A stretch of 64,000 nt of DNA, taken from contig OZ257260.1 in NCBI GenBank assembly GCA_965279735.1, forward strand, positions 2,976,001-3,040,000, written 5' to 3'. Every line of letters starts with the position of its first letter. Within the stretch, counting starts at the first letter, position 1. Below, piece by piece: positions 25,582-34,528 of this stretch. The translations under genes were made by a program, and so were the position numbers. Source of the DNA: CAIUGU01 sp965279735 (GTDB lineage Bacteria > Pseudomonadota > Gammaproteobacteria > Steroidobacterales > Steroidobacteraceae). The notes under the pieces were generated by a model that saw only the letters and a program-made list of their open reading frames with translations, was not told the origin of the DNA and did no database searches.

Positions 25582-25962
25582 TCAGACGACTTGCGCCGCG
25601 CCAGAGCTGACCGCCAACTCATCCGGCACTACTTTTGCGATTTCCCACGCAGAACGCCAAGACGCTCTCGCGAAACAAACTGCATCTTCTGCAGTAAGCG
25701 AGACAGTCGCGCCATGTGCAATCCTGTTACGACGTACCCGCAAGTCTCCCACAACAGATGTAACGTCCGCATCGACGCGTCCGTCTGCCCTAAGCATTCC
25801 CAAGTAGTCTCCAGGACGTTGGCGTCCGTGAAACGCAATGAAGTAGTAGTCAAGAACACGCTCAAGGCGACGCCACCAATCAAGCACCAGGGCATGCGGC
25901 GTGTTCTGCGAAAGCACGTCGACCATCTCGTCGAACATCTGGAATTGCTTTGCGTCGTTCAT
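25582..25962 (-). CDS. HEPN-like protein
   Basis: The 126-residue, mainly helical protein carries RVRRNRIAHG, which contains the R-x4-H motif of HEPN-domain ribonucleases, preceded by a helix with a DYYFIAFHGR segment. HEPN proteins of this size act as toxins or as helpers in defence systems. No MNT nucleotidyltransferase partner lies next to it, and the short gene upstream (26071-26307) is the only candidate. The assignment rests on this one motif. Confidence 0.6.
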   Translation of the reverse strand: MNDAKQFQMFDEMVDVLSQNTPHALVLDWWRRLERVLDYYFIAFHGRQRPGDYLGMLRADGRVDADVTSVVGDLRVRRNRIAHGATVSLTAEDAVCFARASWRSAWEIAKVVPDELAVSSGAAQVV

Positions 25963-26070
25963 GTTTTCACAACCAACCCCGGACTTGAGTAATTGAGGTT
26001 CTTGAGAACAATTCTGAAAATCGGAAGATCAAACTCGACATCAAACGTCTAATCGCACCAAATTCTTGTG

Positions 26071-26307
26071 TCAGCAGCGACGCGCGCCCAGCCGGGCAAG
26101 CATCTCGCTCAGGTCTTCCGGACTGATGTAGAAATGTTCGCAGACGCGGCCCCATAACATCACCGTTGGGACGTTGCGACCCTTACGCTCTTTCTGGGTT
26201 TCGTGCAGCACCCATAGAACCGTCCGCTCGCGATAGGTAAGGCCATCGCGGACGTCAGGAATATGCTCGATGCGGTTGTCTTTCACGGTGCGGCTCAGTA
26301 AATCCAA
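26071..26307 (-). CDS. Hypothetical 78-residue protein
   Basis: The small protein contains DGLTYRERTVLWVLHETQKERKGRNVPTVMLWGRVCEHFYISPEDL (seen in parts). The pattern looks like a winged-helix or HTH fold: a helix, then a positively charged turn, then a second helix ending EMLARLGARRC. I do not recognise it. Co-direction with the HEPN-like gene 108 bases downstream leaves open that it is a DNA-binding antitoxin. Confidence 0.5.
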   Translation of the reverse strand: MDLLSRTVKDNRIEHIPDVRDGLTYRERTVLWVLHETQKERKGRNVPTVMLWGRVCEHFYISPEDLSEMLARLGARRC

Positions 26308-26384
26308 GCGTCAGACCATCAACCCTAGCCCATATACCGGACGCTGGCACCATTCACTCCAGGCCCAACGCTTCACGCAATTCT

Positions 26385-26849
26385 TCATAGGATCGGCATA
26401 TAAACGTCCGTGATTGCATCGGGAGCTTGCACGTTTGGGCCTACATTCACGTAGTGGAAGATCAAAGGATGACCTGACAGCTGTTCGCCGCTGGAAGGCA
26501 GCCATTTCTCGTAGAGGTAGCGAGCCGCTTGGTTGTTGGCGCGCGACCCGACGTCTCTAGCCAATGCGCACTTGAAACTGGGAATGGTCATTTCCACAAT
26601 TCCGTGTGAGTTCTGCGCAACCGGGCCGTCTACCGAGAGGCAGAAATCAACGCGGTACTTCGATGCGTCAGGTCCGGTCGGATCCGCGTAGTGAAGACCG
26701 TAGCTGCGATTTCGAGCAGGGTCGAGAAGTCGATTCTCGACTTTCCATGCAATGAGTTTTCGCGCCGTGTCGTGTTCTTGAGAGGGCGACCCTAAGTGGG
26801 CAATCGCAGCAACCCTGGTCTGAGGGAAAGTGACGATGGTTACTTGCAT
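26385..26849 (-). CDS. GyrI-like / SOUL-type small-molecule-binding protein
   Basis: The 154-residue protein starts MQVTIVTFPQTRVAAIAHLGSP and has the layout of the GyrI-like effector-binding domain: VTIVTFPQTRVAAIAH, YRVDFCLSVDG, VEMTIPSFKCALARDVG and a terminal DVYMPI. Stand-alone members bind small molecules or resist gyrase poisons. AGGA precedes the ATG at 26849, and an upstream ATG at 26876 is not supported. Confidence 0.8.
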   Translation of the reverse strand: MQVTIVTFPQTRVAAIAHLGSPSQEHDTARKLIAWKVENRLLDPARNRSYGLHYADPTGPDASKYRVDFCLSVDGPVAQNSHGIVEMTIPSFKCALARDVGSRANNQAARYLYEKWLPSSGEQLSGHPLIFHYVNVGPNVQAPDAITDVYMPIL

Positions 26850-27211
26850 GACGTTCCTAGAGAGTGTGCCGCCCAACTACTAATATGGGACAGCGGGCAA
26901 TTCGAGTTATTGGACAAATCCGTTCCATATGCAAGCTGTCACCGCTGCAAGCTCCCGAATAATCTACACCACGAAGAATGACATTGGACAGGTCAAATTG
27001 GAGCAGTGGCAGAAGGGCGATTTCATCGCCAAGTAGGCGAGTTTATGGCCTGTCCTCGGGCCACAAGAAGGTCTCCGACAAGTAGGGCTGACGCCAGGCT
27101 GGACCCGCGTTGGATTGGAGCCGACGTGTGGACCGGGTGCGCGTTTGGCAGATGTTGGAAGAGCCGAACGTGTACCCCGGCCGCGCGGCGGCTCCTCTTC
27201 CAAAAAAGCCA
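26850..27211. other. 362 bp boundary region right of the small-gene island
   Basis: No gene is supported. It contains boundary repeat copy B (27124-27190), which also forms a long hairpin with TTGGAAGAG and CTCTTCCAA arms. Nearer the GyrI-like gene is a short inverted repeat (26871-26915) ending in GTTGGGC, which is too short for a usual attC. Confidence 0.5.
27124..27190. repeat. Boundary repeat copy B, similar to 17736-17805
   Basis: It shares GGGTG(c/t)GCGTTTGG, CGAACG, TACCCCGGCCG and CGGCTC, in order, with copy A. It lies directly downstream of the M48 protease stop codon at 27212, at the border to the small-gene island. Confidence 0.6.
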
Positions 27212-28918
27212 CTACTTGGCTTTCTTGAAGAGATCCCCAAGCGCCTTGTTCAACGCTTCCGCCGGAGCATTGATGGCCTGTTGCTGTTTTTGCTTGGCTT
27301 CGGCATCGCGGCGCTGGATGGGATCGTAACCCAGGCGACGAACGCACTCCTTATATAAGGTGGGCGTATTGGCTGCGGCTGCGTTACCGGCGCTATTGAA
27401 ACCAAGACTCTGGATGCCGCCATTCTTCTTGTCTTCCTGATCGCAGCGGATGGCGTAATCCTCGGCGACTGTCTTGTCGGTTCCACCGCGCGAGACTTCC
27501 ACGAGATCCGGCAGGAAGCTGTCGTAGTTGCCGATGCGCTTCGCGCCGAGCTCCAGGGTTGCGCGTGCTTCGCCGTTTTGTCGCTGCGCCTTCTGCATGT
27601 CCGCGAGTTCGCGATAGGTGTCTCCACCCGCTAGCACTCGTTCTGTTGCGGGTGCAAGGAGCGCCGCGGCTTCGGGCCGCTTCCCCATTGCGTAGGCCGT
27701 GCGCGCCAGCGCGAGCCGGACATGTGGTTGATCCGCGCCTTCGTTGAGCTGGATTGCAGAGGCGTGAGTCGCAGCACCGCGAGTGTCACGCTTTGCAAGC
27801 GCAGCCGAAATCTCCAGCGCTCCCAGATCTGCGCTCAACGCCTGGCTACCGGATCCTTTCTTGAGCGCCCCCGAGAACCGTTCGGCATAGGACGTCTTGC
27901 TGCGGCGTCCGTTGTAGTGCTGGTCTGCGTATTCCGTCAGCGATGCCAGACGCACATCCCGGGGTTCGTATTCCGCATTGAATGAAGTGAGGTAGTTGAA
28001 GGTCGTGTCGACGGCCGTCTGCTTGAGCGCGTTCTGCAGCACGGCGCCGATATCCCCGGCATTTGCCGGTTTGGCAGTGTTGTTCACCGGCTGCACGTTG
28101 TAGCGCTTGAGCGCCTGCTGGCGCACGGCTTCCATGCGCACGCTGCGTTCAGCCTGGGCGGATGAAAGCTTGTCGAGCAGCGAGGCAAATGCCGCCTTGT
28201 CGTAGCCCGCCGCATACATGAGGTCTAACCCCAGCCGGTCCGCATCGCGCTCCTGCGCGCGGTTCCACGAGGGGGCAAACATGTCCTGCCACACGAGATT
28301 CAGCGTGCCCGCGGTTTCCATTGTCTTCTTTGCTTCCGGAGTCACCGCCTGCAGATTCACGTTACCGGTGGAATTTTTCTGTTGGGCTGCCGCGGCAAGC
28401 AGCCCGGCGGTTTCAATGCCGCCCGGCAAGTTGTGCCGCGTGGCTTCATCACGCGTATGGCCGAGGAGCATGTGCCCGATCTCATGGCCGAGCACCGCCG
28501 CGAGTTCGTCTTCGCTTTCGACCGAACGCAGCAGTTCCGTACACACCACGAGCAGACCACCGAGATCACTGAAGGCGCAGCGCTCACCGCTCGACTTGAT
28601 CATCAGCTTGAATGTGGGCGCCGGTCCTTTCCACGATTTGAGCAAGCGCTCGGTGATGCCGTTGAGATACGACTCGAGCGAGGGATCCGTAATGAAATGG
28701 GAATCCTGGTCGAGATAGACGGCGACTTCCGGCGCAACTTCTCCGCCTGCGTAGTCCTTGAGATAGGCGGGGCTGGCCTTCGTGGCAGGAGCGGTGGCCG
28801 CACGTTCCATGGCGATTTCCACCAGCGTGCGTGAATCAGCCTTGGGTTCCGCGGCGAAGATGGCCGCCGAGCCGAGTACCAGGGACAGCGAAAGAGCCAA
28901 ACGCGACAGCGCACACAT
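27212..28918 (-). CDS. M48-family periplasmic metalloprotease with TPR-like tail
   Basis: The 568-residue protein has a signal peptide (to about AIFAAEP). An M48 peptidase domain (about 60-290) carries the zinc motif HEIGH in VLGHEIGHMLLGHTRDEA and a downstream Glu in NRAQERDADRLGLDLMYAAG. A helical repeat tail (about 330-560) resembles the TPR tail of BepA/YfgC. It would degrade or refold envelope proteins. The ATG at 28918 begins the signal peptide. It is the last gene of a co-directional run that includes the Anbu cluster, 29 bases after the small secreted protein gene. Confidence 0.9.
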   Translation of the reverse strand: MCALSRLALSLSLVLGSAAIFAAEPKADSRTLVEIAMERAATAPATKASPAYLKDYAGGEVAPEVAVYLDQDSHFITDPSLESYLNGITERLLKSWKGPAPTFKLMIKSSGERCAFSDLGGLLVVCTELLRSVESEDELAAVLGHEIGHMLLGHTRDEATRHNLPGGIETAGLLAAAAQQKNSTGNVNLQAVTPEAKKTMETAGTLNLVWQDMFAPSWNRAQERDADRLGLDLMYAAGYDKAAFASLLDKLSSAQAERSVRMEAVRQQALKRYNVQPVNNTAKPANAGDIGAVLQNALKQTAVDTTFNYLTSFNAEYEPRDVRLASLTEYADQHYNGRRSKTSYAERFSGALKKGSGSQALSADLGALEISAALAKRDTRGAATHASAIQLNEGADQPHVRLALARTAYAMGKRPEAAALLAPATERVLAGGDTYRELADMQKAQRQNGEARATLELGAKRIGNYDSFLPDLVEVSRGGTDKTVAEDYAIRCDQEDKKNGGIQSLGFNSAGNAAAANTPTLYKECVRRLGYDPIQRRDAEAKQKQQQAINAPAEALNKALGDLFKKAK

Positions 28919-28947
28919 GACCGGACCGCCTTGGAGTCGAGGAAACC

Positions 28948-29346
28948 TTACTTCTTGCAGTTGGAGCCGTTTACTCCCATCGACGCGAGCGACTGCGTTC
29001 CGGTCGGCTTGCTGGGCGCATCGGCGCACGCAAGCCTGTCATCGGCTTGCGGCTTGTCGCCCAGCTTGAGGAGCAACTCCGTCGGATCGACCCAGATGTC
29101 GCGGTCGGCGAAGAGCAGACGGATCAGGTTCCGTTCCTTGTTCCAGTCGCACACCTTGACCGCGGCAAGATTGATTTCCTTCGTGGGAATTTCTTTATCG
29201 GTGTACACGCCATCGGCGGCGAAAATGCCCAGCGTCGGTCGCGGAAAACCGGTGATGGTGACGGACTGAGGCGTGCATGCGGGTTCTGCGGCGAATGCCG
29301 GGGTCGGCAACGCGGCCACTGCGAGCAGCACTCCCCAGATCTTCAT
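28948..29346 (-). CDS. Small secreted hypothetical protein
   Basis: The 132-residue protein has a signal peptide (MKIWGVLLAVAALPTPAFAAEP) and a mature part with four or five Cys (PACTPQ, VCDWNK, LACADA, SNCKK) spaced for disulfides, and YTDKEIPTKEINLAAV in the middle. I do not recognise the family. It lies between the CHASE2 protein and the M48 protease with gaps of about 20-30 bases, so it is part of that operon. AGGGAGAG precedes the ATG. Confidence 0.75.
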   Translation of the reverse strand: MKIWGVLLAVAALPTPAFAAEPACTPQSVTITGFPRPTLGIFAADGVYTDKEIPTKEINLAAVKVCDWNKERNLIRLLFADRDIWVDPTELLLKLGDKPQADDRLACADAPSKPTGTQSLASMGVNGSNCKK

Positions 29347-29367
29347 CACAGCTCTCCCTGAAAAACC

Positions 29368-31029
29368 TCAGACCGGATCAACCGCTTTCGGCCACACCTT
29401 CTGTCGCACCAGACGCAGCAACGAAATCTTTTCCGCTTCTTCGCGCTTGGCCTTGTTCCTCTGCACCGTCTTGACGAGCTCCACCGTTCCCCACGTCGAG
29501 AGAACGATGTCGATCCAGTTGAACGCGACGAACCCCATGCGGAACAACGGCAAAGCCAGCATAACACCGGCAATACTGAGCACTGCAACCTGTACGGCGA
29601 CCTTGGGTTTGAACCAGTCCATCACAAGTGCGACTGCAACAAGCTTGAGGCAGAGCATTCCTTCTCCGAGGCTCAGCGCCAGCGCAGCCAGCACTCCCCA
29701 GATCGCAATACTGGCGATGCCGGTTACCCGCGTCTTGAGCGCGTCCGGCAGATGCAAACCCCATATTGCAAACACCGCACCAAGCAGCACGACGATCTCG
29801 AGTGCCTTGCTATAAAGCTTCGGTAAATCACTGATGTATTTGTGATCACGCGTCATCAGATTGTCGAGTGCCATGGCATGGGCAACGACGCCCGACACCT
29901 GGCCGTTGACCGGACTTGTATATAAATCCGGCAGTCCATCCAGGTATGAGCCGACCATCACCAGGCGGTTTTCGAGGAACGGACGCAGCTGCTCACTGTA
30001 TTGATCGGGAATCTGGCTTGCTCGCAGGACATCCACCGAAGGGCAGGGAAGCCGGATATCCGCGTCGGTCGATTGCTCCACATCCCCCACCAGGCTGCGG
30101 AACGCCTGGCGCAGCAAGGTTCCCACGCGCATGGCCAAGTGCGGTTGGCCGGTCTCGGGGCCTGCTTTCTGGCACTGACCTTCCTCATACAAAGCCGACT
30201 GCGCCGCACTCGGGTAGGCACCCCACAGAATGGTCATCGGTGCAAAGCCGCTCTCGACCCGCTGGTTGTCCTTGAGCTCAGTGAAGCGCTGGTAAAGGCG
30301 GCATTCGGAGTACGCGCTAGCTTCCCTGGCTGCACAGTGCGCGCGATACATGGCAAACGCTGGCGTCTCGATCTGCCTGTCGCCGCCGATAAAAAGCGGA
30401 TACCGGTTTTCGCACCGCTGCCAACCGATGAAGGCGTGCCCCACTACGTCACTGTTCGCCAGTTCGGGAATCACTCCGATCGATTCCGGAGTGAGAGTGT
30501 CTTGCGCCGCAGGCCCTGTGAGGAACGGTCTCGCACTGATGCAGTCAGCGGAGTCAGAAGGCGTAACGATAGCCGGCGCGAATGCCGCCAGGAAGACGGG
30601 CGTCGGTCGGCCGCGCACCGGACGCCGCGCGCTCAGGTTGCGCAACAGATCGTCAGGGTTGTCTCCCGCGCCATGAGGATGACGATAGAGTATGTCGAGG
30701 AACAGGCCGTCTGGCCGGTAGCCCAGAAGCGTGCGTGCAAGGCGGCCTTGATCCGCATAGGAAAGCGGCCACGAACTTCCCTTCTGCTCAAGATACGCAT
30801 CGTCGATCAGGACGACGGTGACTGAAGGACGTTCATTGAAATAAGAGGGCGCCAGCAGGCGCAGCGCCATGCGTTCCGACGCAAGCTTGGTTGCAGCACC
30901 GAGGCCGAAGGGATCGAGGCCGAGAAACATCCAGACCGCACCTGCTCCCAGGAGCAGGTAAAAAAGGGATTTCCAGTCCCGGGCAGCCGGTAGCTTCAGC
31001 GTCGCACCTTGGACCTCCTCGTCTGCCAC
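29368..31029 (-). CDS. CHASE2-domain membrane protein without output domain
   Basis: The 553-residue protein has one N-terminal helix (about 21-40), a large periplasmic CHASE2 sensor domain (about 60-400, with VTVVLIDDAYLEQKG, GYRPDGLFLDILY and NRLVMVGSYLDGLPDLYTSPV) and four C-terminal helices (about 415-520). Only 30 charged residues follow. CHASE2 normally feeds a kinase, cyclase or phosphatase domain, none of which is present, so the partner must be another protein. It is encoded 24 bases after Anbu. Confidence 0.87.
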   Translation of the reverse strand: MADEEVQGATLKLPAARDWKSLFYLLLGAGAVWMFLGLDPFGLGAATKLASERMALRLLAPSYFNERPSVTVVLIDDAYLEQKGSSWPLSYADQGRLARTLLGYRPDGLFLDILYRHPHGAGDNPDDLLRNLSARRPVRGRPTPVFLAAFAPAIVTPSDSADCISARPFLTGPAAQDTLTPESIGVIPELANSDVVGHAFIGWQRCENRYPLFIGGDRQIETPAFAMYRAHCAAREASAYSECRLYQRFTELKDNQRVESGFAPMTILWGAYPSAAQSALYEEGQCQKAGPETGQPHLAMRVGTLLRQAFRSLVGDVEQSTDADIRLPCPSVDVLRASQIPDQYSEQLRPFLENRLVMVGSYLDGLPDLYTSPVNGQVSGVVAHAMALDNLMTRDHKYISDLPKLYSKALEIVVLLGAVFAIWGLHLPDALKTRVTGIASIAIWGVLAALALSLGEGMLCLKLVAVALVMDWFKPKVAVQVAVLSIAGVMLALPLFRMGFVAFNWIDIVLSTWGTVELVKTVQRNKAKREEAEKISLLRLVRQKVWPKAVDPV

Positions 31030-31053
31030 GCCACTCCCCTTTCTTTTTCTTCG

Positions 31054-31803
31054 TCAGCTTTTGCGCAACCAGTCCGGATCAGGCAGCTCGTGGAAGGCAT
31101 GCCGCAGGCTTTCGCTCCAGCGCTTGCGGATCATGCGGAAGTACTCGTGCTCGGCATCCATGCTGATGTGGCTCATGACCCGGTGTGCATCACGCTTGAC
31201 GCAGACGAGATCGAGCGGCGTACCGACGGAAAGATTGGAGCGGATCGTCGAGTCCATCGAAATGAGCGCGCACTTTGCTGCTTCCGCGAGGCTCGTGCTG
31301 CGGGTGACAACGCGGTCGATGATGGGCTTGCCGTACTTGGACTCGCCTATCTGGAAGTACGGCGTGTCGGCCGTGGCCTCGATGAAGTTGCCGGCGGCAT
31401 AGATATGGAACAGTCGGGGCATCTCGCCGCCGATCTGGCCGCCGAAGATAAAGGTCGCGTTGAATTCGATCTTGTGTTCCTCAAGCGCTTCGGCGTCACG
31501 CTTGTGGACTTCGCGCAGTGCATCGCCGACGACGCGCGCAGCCTCGAACATGTTGACCGAGGTCATGAGGTTGTCTTCTTCCTTACCCGGGACCAGGCCG
31601 CCGATCTGCTCGCGGAGGATATTCCCGAGCGCCTGCGAGATGGCGAGGTTGCCTGAAGAGAGCAACACCATGACGCGTTCACCGGTTTTTTCGAACACGG
31701 TGACCTTGCGGAAGGAACTGATCTGGTCGACACCGGCGTTTGTCCGCGAATCGGACAGGAACACGAGGCCAGTGTCGAGCAACATGCCGACGCAGTAAGT
31801 CAT
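31054..31803 (-). CDS. Anbu proteasome-like peptidase
   Basis: The 249-residue protein begins MTYCVGMLLDTGLVFLSDSRTNAGVDQISSF (in parts). Met removal exposes Thr2, the N-terminal nucleophile of the proteasome fold, and D17-S-R and Lys35-like positions follow. It belongs to the Anbu (ancestral beta-subunit, COG3484) family, which forms open helical assemblies. The neighbouring alpha-E and ATP-grasp genes are its usual partners. The target is unknown and is thought to involve a peptide-like product of those enzymes. Confidence 0.93.
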   Translation of the reverse strand: MTYCVGMLLDTGLVFLSDSRTNAGVDQISSFRKVTVFEKTGERVMVLLSSGNLAISQALGNILREQIGGLVPGKEEDNLMTSVNMFEAARVVGDALREVHKRDAEALEEHKIEFNATFIFGGQIGGEMPRLFHIYAAGNFIEATADTPYFQIGESKYGKPIIDRVVTRSTSLAEAAKCALISMDSTIRSNLSVGTPLDLVCVKRDAHRVMSHISMDAEHEYFRMIRKRWSESLRHAFHELPDPDWLRKS

Positions 31804-31919
31804 CTAATGGGACAGCCTTTTGGAGTTCTGAGCGTTTTGCCGGCGCGGACCACCCGGGTGACTCCGCATGCCCGAAGAATAAGTGGCGGGCTGCGGCAGG
31901 TAAAGCCCGCGAGCGCCAA

Positions 31920-32129
31920 CTATTGCTGCTGTTGTTGTTGCTGCTGTGCGGACGGGGCGACAGTGACTTCGCCGCGCATGCTCTCGAGCCCGCCGCCGCG
32001 CACACCCCAGATCGGACAGCCATCTAGATAGTGACCGACATAACGCGCGATCAGGCGCAGGTTCTGGATGCTGTGCTTGACCGGCTCGCCGTGGCGATAC
32101 AGGGTTTCATGCCGGATATGCAGTTGCAT
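31920..32129 (-). pseudogene. Truncated transglutaminase gene of the Anbu cluster
   Basis: The frame starts MQLHIRHETLYRHGEPVKHSIQNLRL, the exact opening of the transglutaminase-like proteins that normally stand between alpha-E and Anbu. After about 26 residues the similarity stops, and the frame runs through unrelated sequence into eight glutamines (31920-31946) and a TAG stop. All catalytic parts (Cys, His, Asp) are missing, about 230 residues in total. It lies 30 bases after the alpha-E stop, the expected operon position, so a deletion removed the rest. Confidence 0.8.
31921..31946. repeat. CAG/CAA trinucleotide run
   Basis: Eight consecutive Gln codons on the minus strand (CAG/CAA mixture) end the truncated frame. 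Such a run could slip during replication. Confidence 0.8.
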
Positions 32130-32159
32130 GCGTGCCCCGTTTCCGGTCTTTCGTTGATC

Positions 32160-33110
32160 CTACCGGACCGGGCTCGGCACAAGGAAGTCGAGCGCGATGC
32201 GTTCGCCGAGATCCGAGATCGTGCCCAGGAATTTGAGCAGGTACTCGTGCAGGCCGATTTCGAGAATGGTATCGATGCGACCGAACAGCAGAGACGCATG
32301 CATCTCGCCGGCCCGACGTTCGGTTTCTGCAGACTGCGAATTTGCGATGGCCTTCAGGTGCGTATACACCTGCGCCATGCAGCGATGCAGGGACCGCGGC
32401 TGCTCGTCCGTGAGAATGAGCAGCTCAGCCACGCGACGCGGCGTGATGAGGTCGCGATAGACCTTGCGATAGATTTCAAACGCCGACACCGAATGCAGCA
32501 GCGCGCTCCACTGGTAGTAGTCCGCCGCGCCACCCGCGCCTTCGCCTCGTGGCAAGAGGAGGTGATACTTCACATCGAGGATGCGGGCGGTGTTGTCCGC
32601 GCGTTCGAGATACGTGCCCAGCCACGTGAAGTGGAAAGCTTCATCGCGCAGCATCGTGCCCTGGATCACGCCCCGCGTGAGATGCGAGCGGTACTTCACC
32701 CACTCGAAGAAATCCGCGATTTCCGCACCGAGCGAATAGCGCGTTACCGCGCGGCGCATGTCGATCCATGTCGCGTTCAGCGTTTCCCACATCTCGGAAG
32801 TCAGCGTGCCGCGAACGGCTCGGGCATTCTCGCGTGCAGCACCGAGACAACTATAGATACTCGAAGGGTTGTCACGATCGAAAGCCATGAACGCAAGCGC
32901 GCCTGCCGGCGTCACCGTGTCGTGCTTCTTGTGATAGGCCTCGAGCAGTCCAATGATGGATAGCGTCGCGACCCAGCCTTGCGCCAGCACCTCACTGCCT
33001 TGCGGCAACAGCGACATGCGGTAATTCACATCGAGCATGCGCGCGATGTTTTCGGCGCGCTCGGTATAGCGCGACATCCAGTACAGGTGATCTGCAGTAC
33101 GACTCAACAT
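32160..33110 (-). CDS. Alpha-E domain protein
   Basis: The 316-residue helical protein is of the alpha-E family (COG2307). It begins MLSRTADHLYWMSRYTERAENIARMLDVNYRM (in parts), and an internal repeat of the same helix appears as FHFTWLGTYLERADNTARILDVKYHLL. Together with the circularly permuted ATP-grasp protein it is predicted to make or modify a peptide-like molecule. The start overlaps the stop of the ATP-grasp gene. Confidence 0.93.
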   Translation of the reverse strand: MLSRTADHLYWMSRYTERAENIARMLDVNYRMSLLPQGSEVLAQGWVATLSIIGLLEAYHKKHDTVTPAGALAFMAFDRDNPSSIYSCLGAARENARAVRGTLTSEMWETLNATWIDMRRAVTRYSLGAEIADFFEWVKYRSHLTRGVIQGTMLRDEAFHFTWLGTYLERADNTARILDVKYHLLLPRGEGAGGAADYYQWSALLHSVSAFEIYRKVYRDLITPRRVAELLILTDEQPRSLHRCMAQVYTHLKAIANSQSAETERRAGEMHASLLFGRIDTILEIGLHEYLLKFLGTISDLGERIALDFLVPSPVR

Positions 33111-34528
33111 CAGCGTTCCAGCACCCAGGTGTCCTTGGTACCGCCCCCTTGCGATGAATTCACGACCAGCGATCCTTCGCGCAGCGCGACCCGGGTCAGT
33201 CCGCCCGGCACCAGCGTGACGTCACGGCCGGACAGGACGAAAGGCCTGAGATCGATGTGGCGCGGCGCGATGCCGGATTCGACGAAGGTCGGGCAGGCCG
33301 AAAGGGCCAGGGTCGGTTGGGCGATGTATTTTTCAGGCGAGGCGATGATGCGCTCGCGGAACGCGGCCAGCTGTTCCTTGGTCGATGCAGGGCCGATCAG
33401 CATGCCGTAGCCGCCTGCGCCGTGAACTTCCTTCACCACGAGTTCGTTGAGGTGGGCCAGTGTGTACTTGAGATCGTCCGGGCGGCGCAGGACATAGGTC
33501 GGCACGTTGTTGAGCAACGGCTCCTCGTCCAGGTAGAACCGGATCATGTCCGGCACGTACGGATAGATCGACTTGTCATCGGCGACGCCGGTACCGATGG
33601 CGTTGGCAACGGTCACGCGGCCCGCGCGATAAGCCGATAGCAATCCCGGCACGCCGAGCATTGAATCAGGCCGGAATGCGAGCGGATCGAGAAAGTCGTC
33701 GTCGATGCGGCGATAGATCACGTCGACGCGTTTCGGGCCGCGCGTCGTGCGCATGTAGACGAATTCATCGCTGACAAAGAGATCCTGGCCTTCCACCAGT
33801 TCGATACCCATCTGCTGGGCAAGGAACGCGTGCTCGAAGTACGCGCTGTTGTAAGCACCCGGTGTCAGCAGGACAACAGTGGGATCATTCACGCCCGAAG
33901 GCGCGACGCTGCGCAGGTTCTCCAGCAACAGGTCGGGATAGTGCTCGACCGGTGCAACGGAGTAATGCGCGAAGAGTTCGGGGAACAACCGCATCATCAT
34001 GCGGCGGTCTTCGAGCATGTACGACACGCCGGAAGGCACCCGGAGATTGTCTTCAAGGACGTAGAACTCGCCCGCGCCCGCGCGTACGACATCGACCCCC
34101 GCGATATGGGCATAGATGCCATTCGGCACATCGACACCCTGCATTTCCGGGCGGTACTGCCCGTTGGTCAGCACCTGTTCGGCAGGGACCACCTTCGCCT
34201 TCAGGATGTTCTGGTCGTGATAGATGTCTTCGGTGAAGGCATTGAGGGCCCGCACCCGCTGCTTGAGGCCCGCCGCCAGCTTGCGCCACTCATCGGCCGG
34301 GATGATGCGCGGGACGATATCGAAGGGGATGAGGCGTTCGGTGCCGGCTTCTTCGCCATACACGGCAAAGGTGATGCCGACCCGGTGAAAGAGCGTATCC
34401 GCCTCGGTGCGCTTCTGCTCCAGCCGGTCGTGCGGGGTCGCGGCAAGCCATTTGTCGAAGGCCTTGTAATGGGCCCTTACCCCGCCTTCGGCGGCATGCA
34501 TTTCATCGTAGGGAGGCTGGGACGGCAT
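33110..34528 (-). CDS. Circularly permuted ATP-grasp enzyme
   Basis: The 472-residue protein of COG2308 carries FDIVPRIIPADEWRKLAAGL, NGIYAHIAGVDVVRAGAGEFYVLEDNLRVPSGVSYMLEDR (in parts) and VVKEVHGAGGYGMLIGP, the rearranged ATP-grasp motifs. Such enzymes are taken to be peptide ligases. The gene directly precedes alpha-E. No strong ribosome site precedes the ATG at 34528, and an internal ATG at 34501 is possible. Confidence 0.93.
   Translation of the reverse strand: MPSQPPYDEMHAAEGGVRAHYKAFDKWLAATPHDRLEQKRTEADTLFHRVGITFAVYGEEAGTERLIPFDIVPRIIPADEWRKLAAGLKQRVRALNAFTEDIYHDQNILKAKVVPAEQVLTNGQYRPEMQGVDVPNGIYAHIAGVDVVRAGAGEFYVLEDNLRVPSGVSYMLEDRRMMMRLFPELFAHYSVAPVEHYPDLLLENLRSVAPSGVNDPTVVLLTPGAYNSAYFEHAFLAQQMGIELVEGQDLFVSDEFVYMRTTRGPKRVDVIYRRIDDDFLDPLAFRPDSMLGVPGLLSAYRAGRVTVANAIGTGVADDKSIYPYVPDMIRFYLDEEPLLNNVPTYVLRRPDDLKYTLAHLNELVVKEVHGAGGYGMLIGPASTKEQLAAFRERIIASPEKYIAQPTLALSACPTFVESGIAPRHIDLRPFVLSGRDVTLVPGGLTRVALREGSLVVNSSQGGGTKDTWVLER

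Noticed and set aside
26871..26915. Third attC site
   Set aside because: The inverted repeat ends in GTTGGGC next to the GyrI-like gene, but it is only 45 bp and lacks separate L boxes, so I do not call it.
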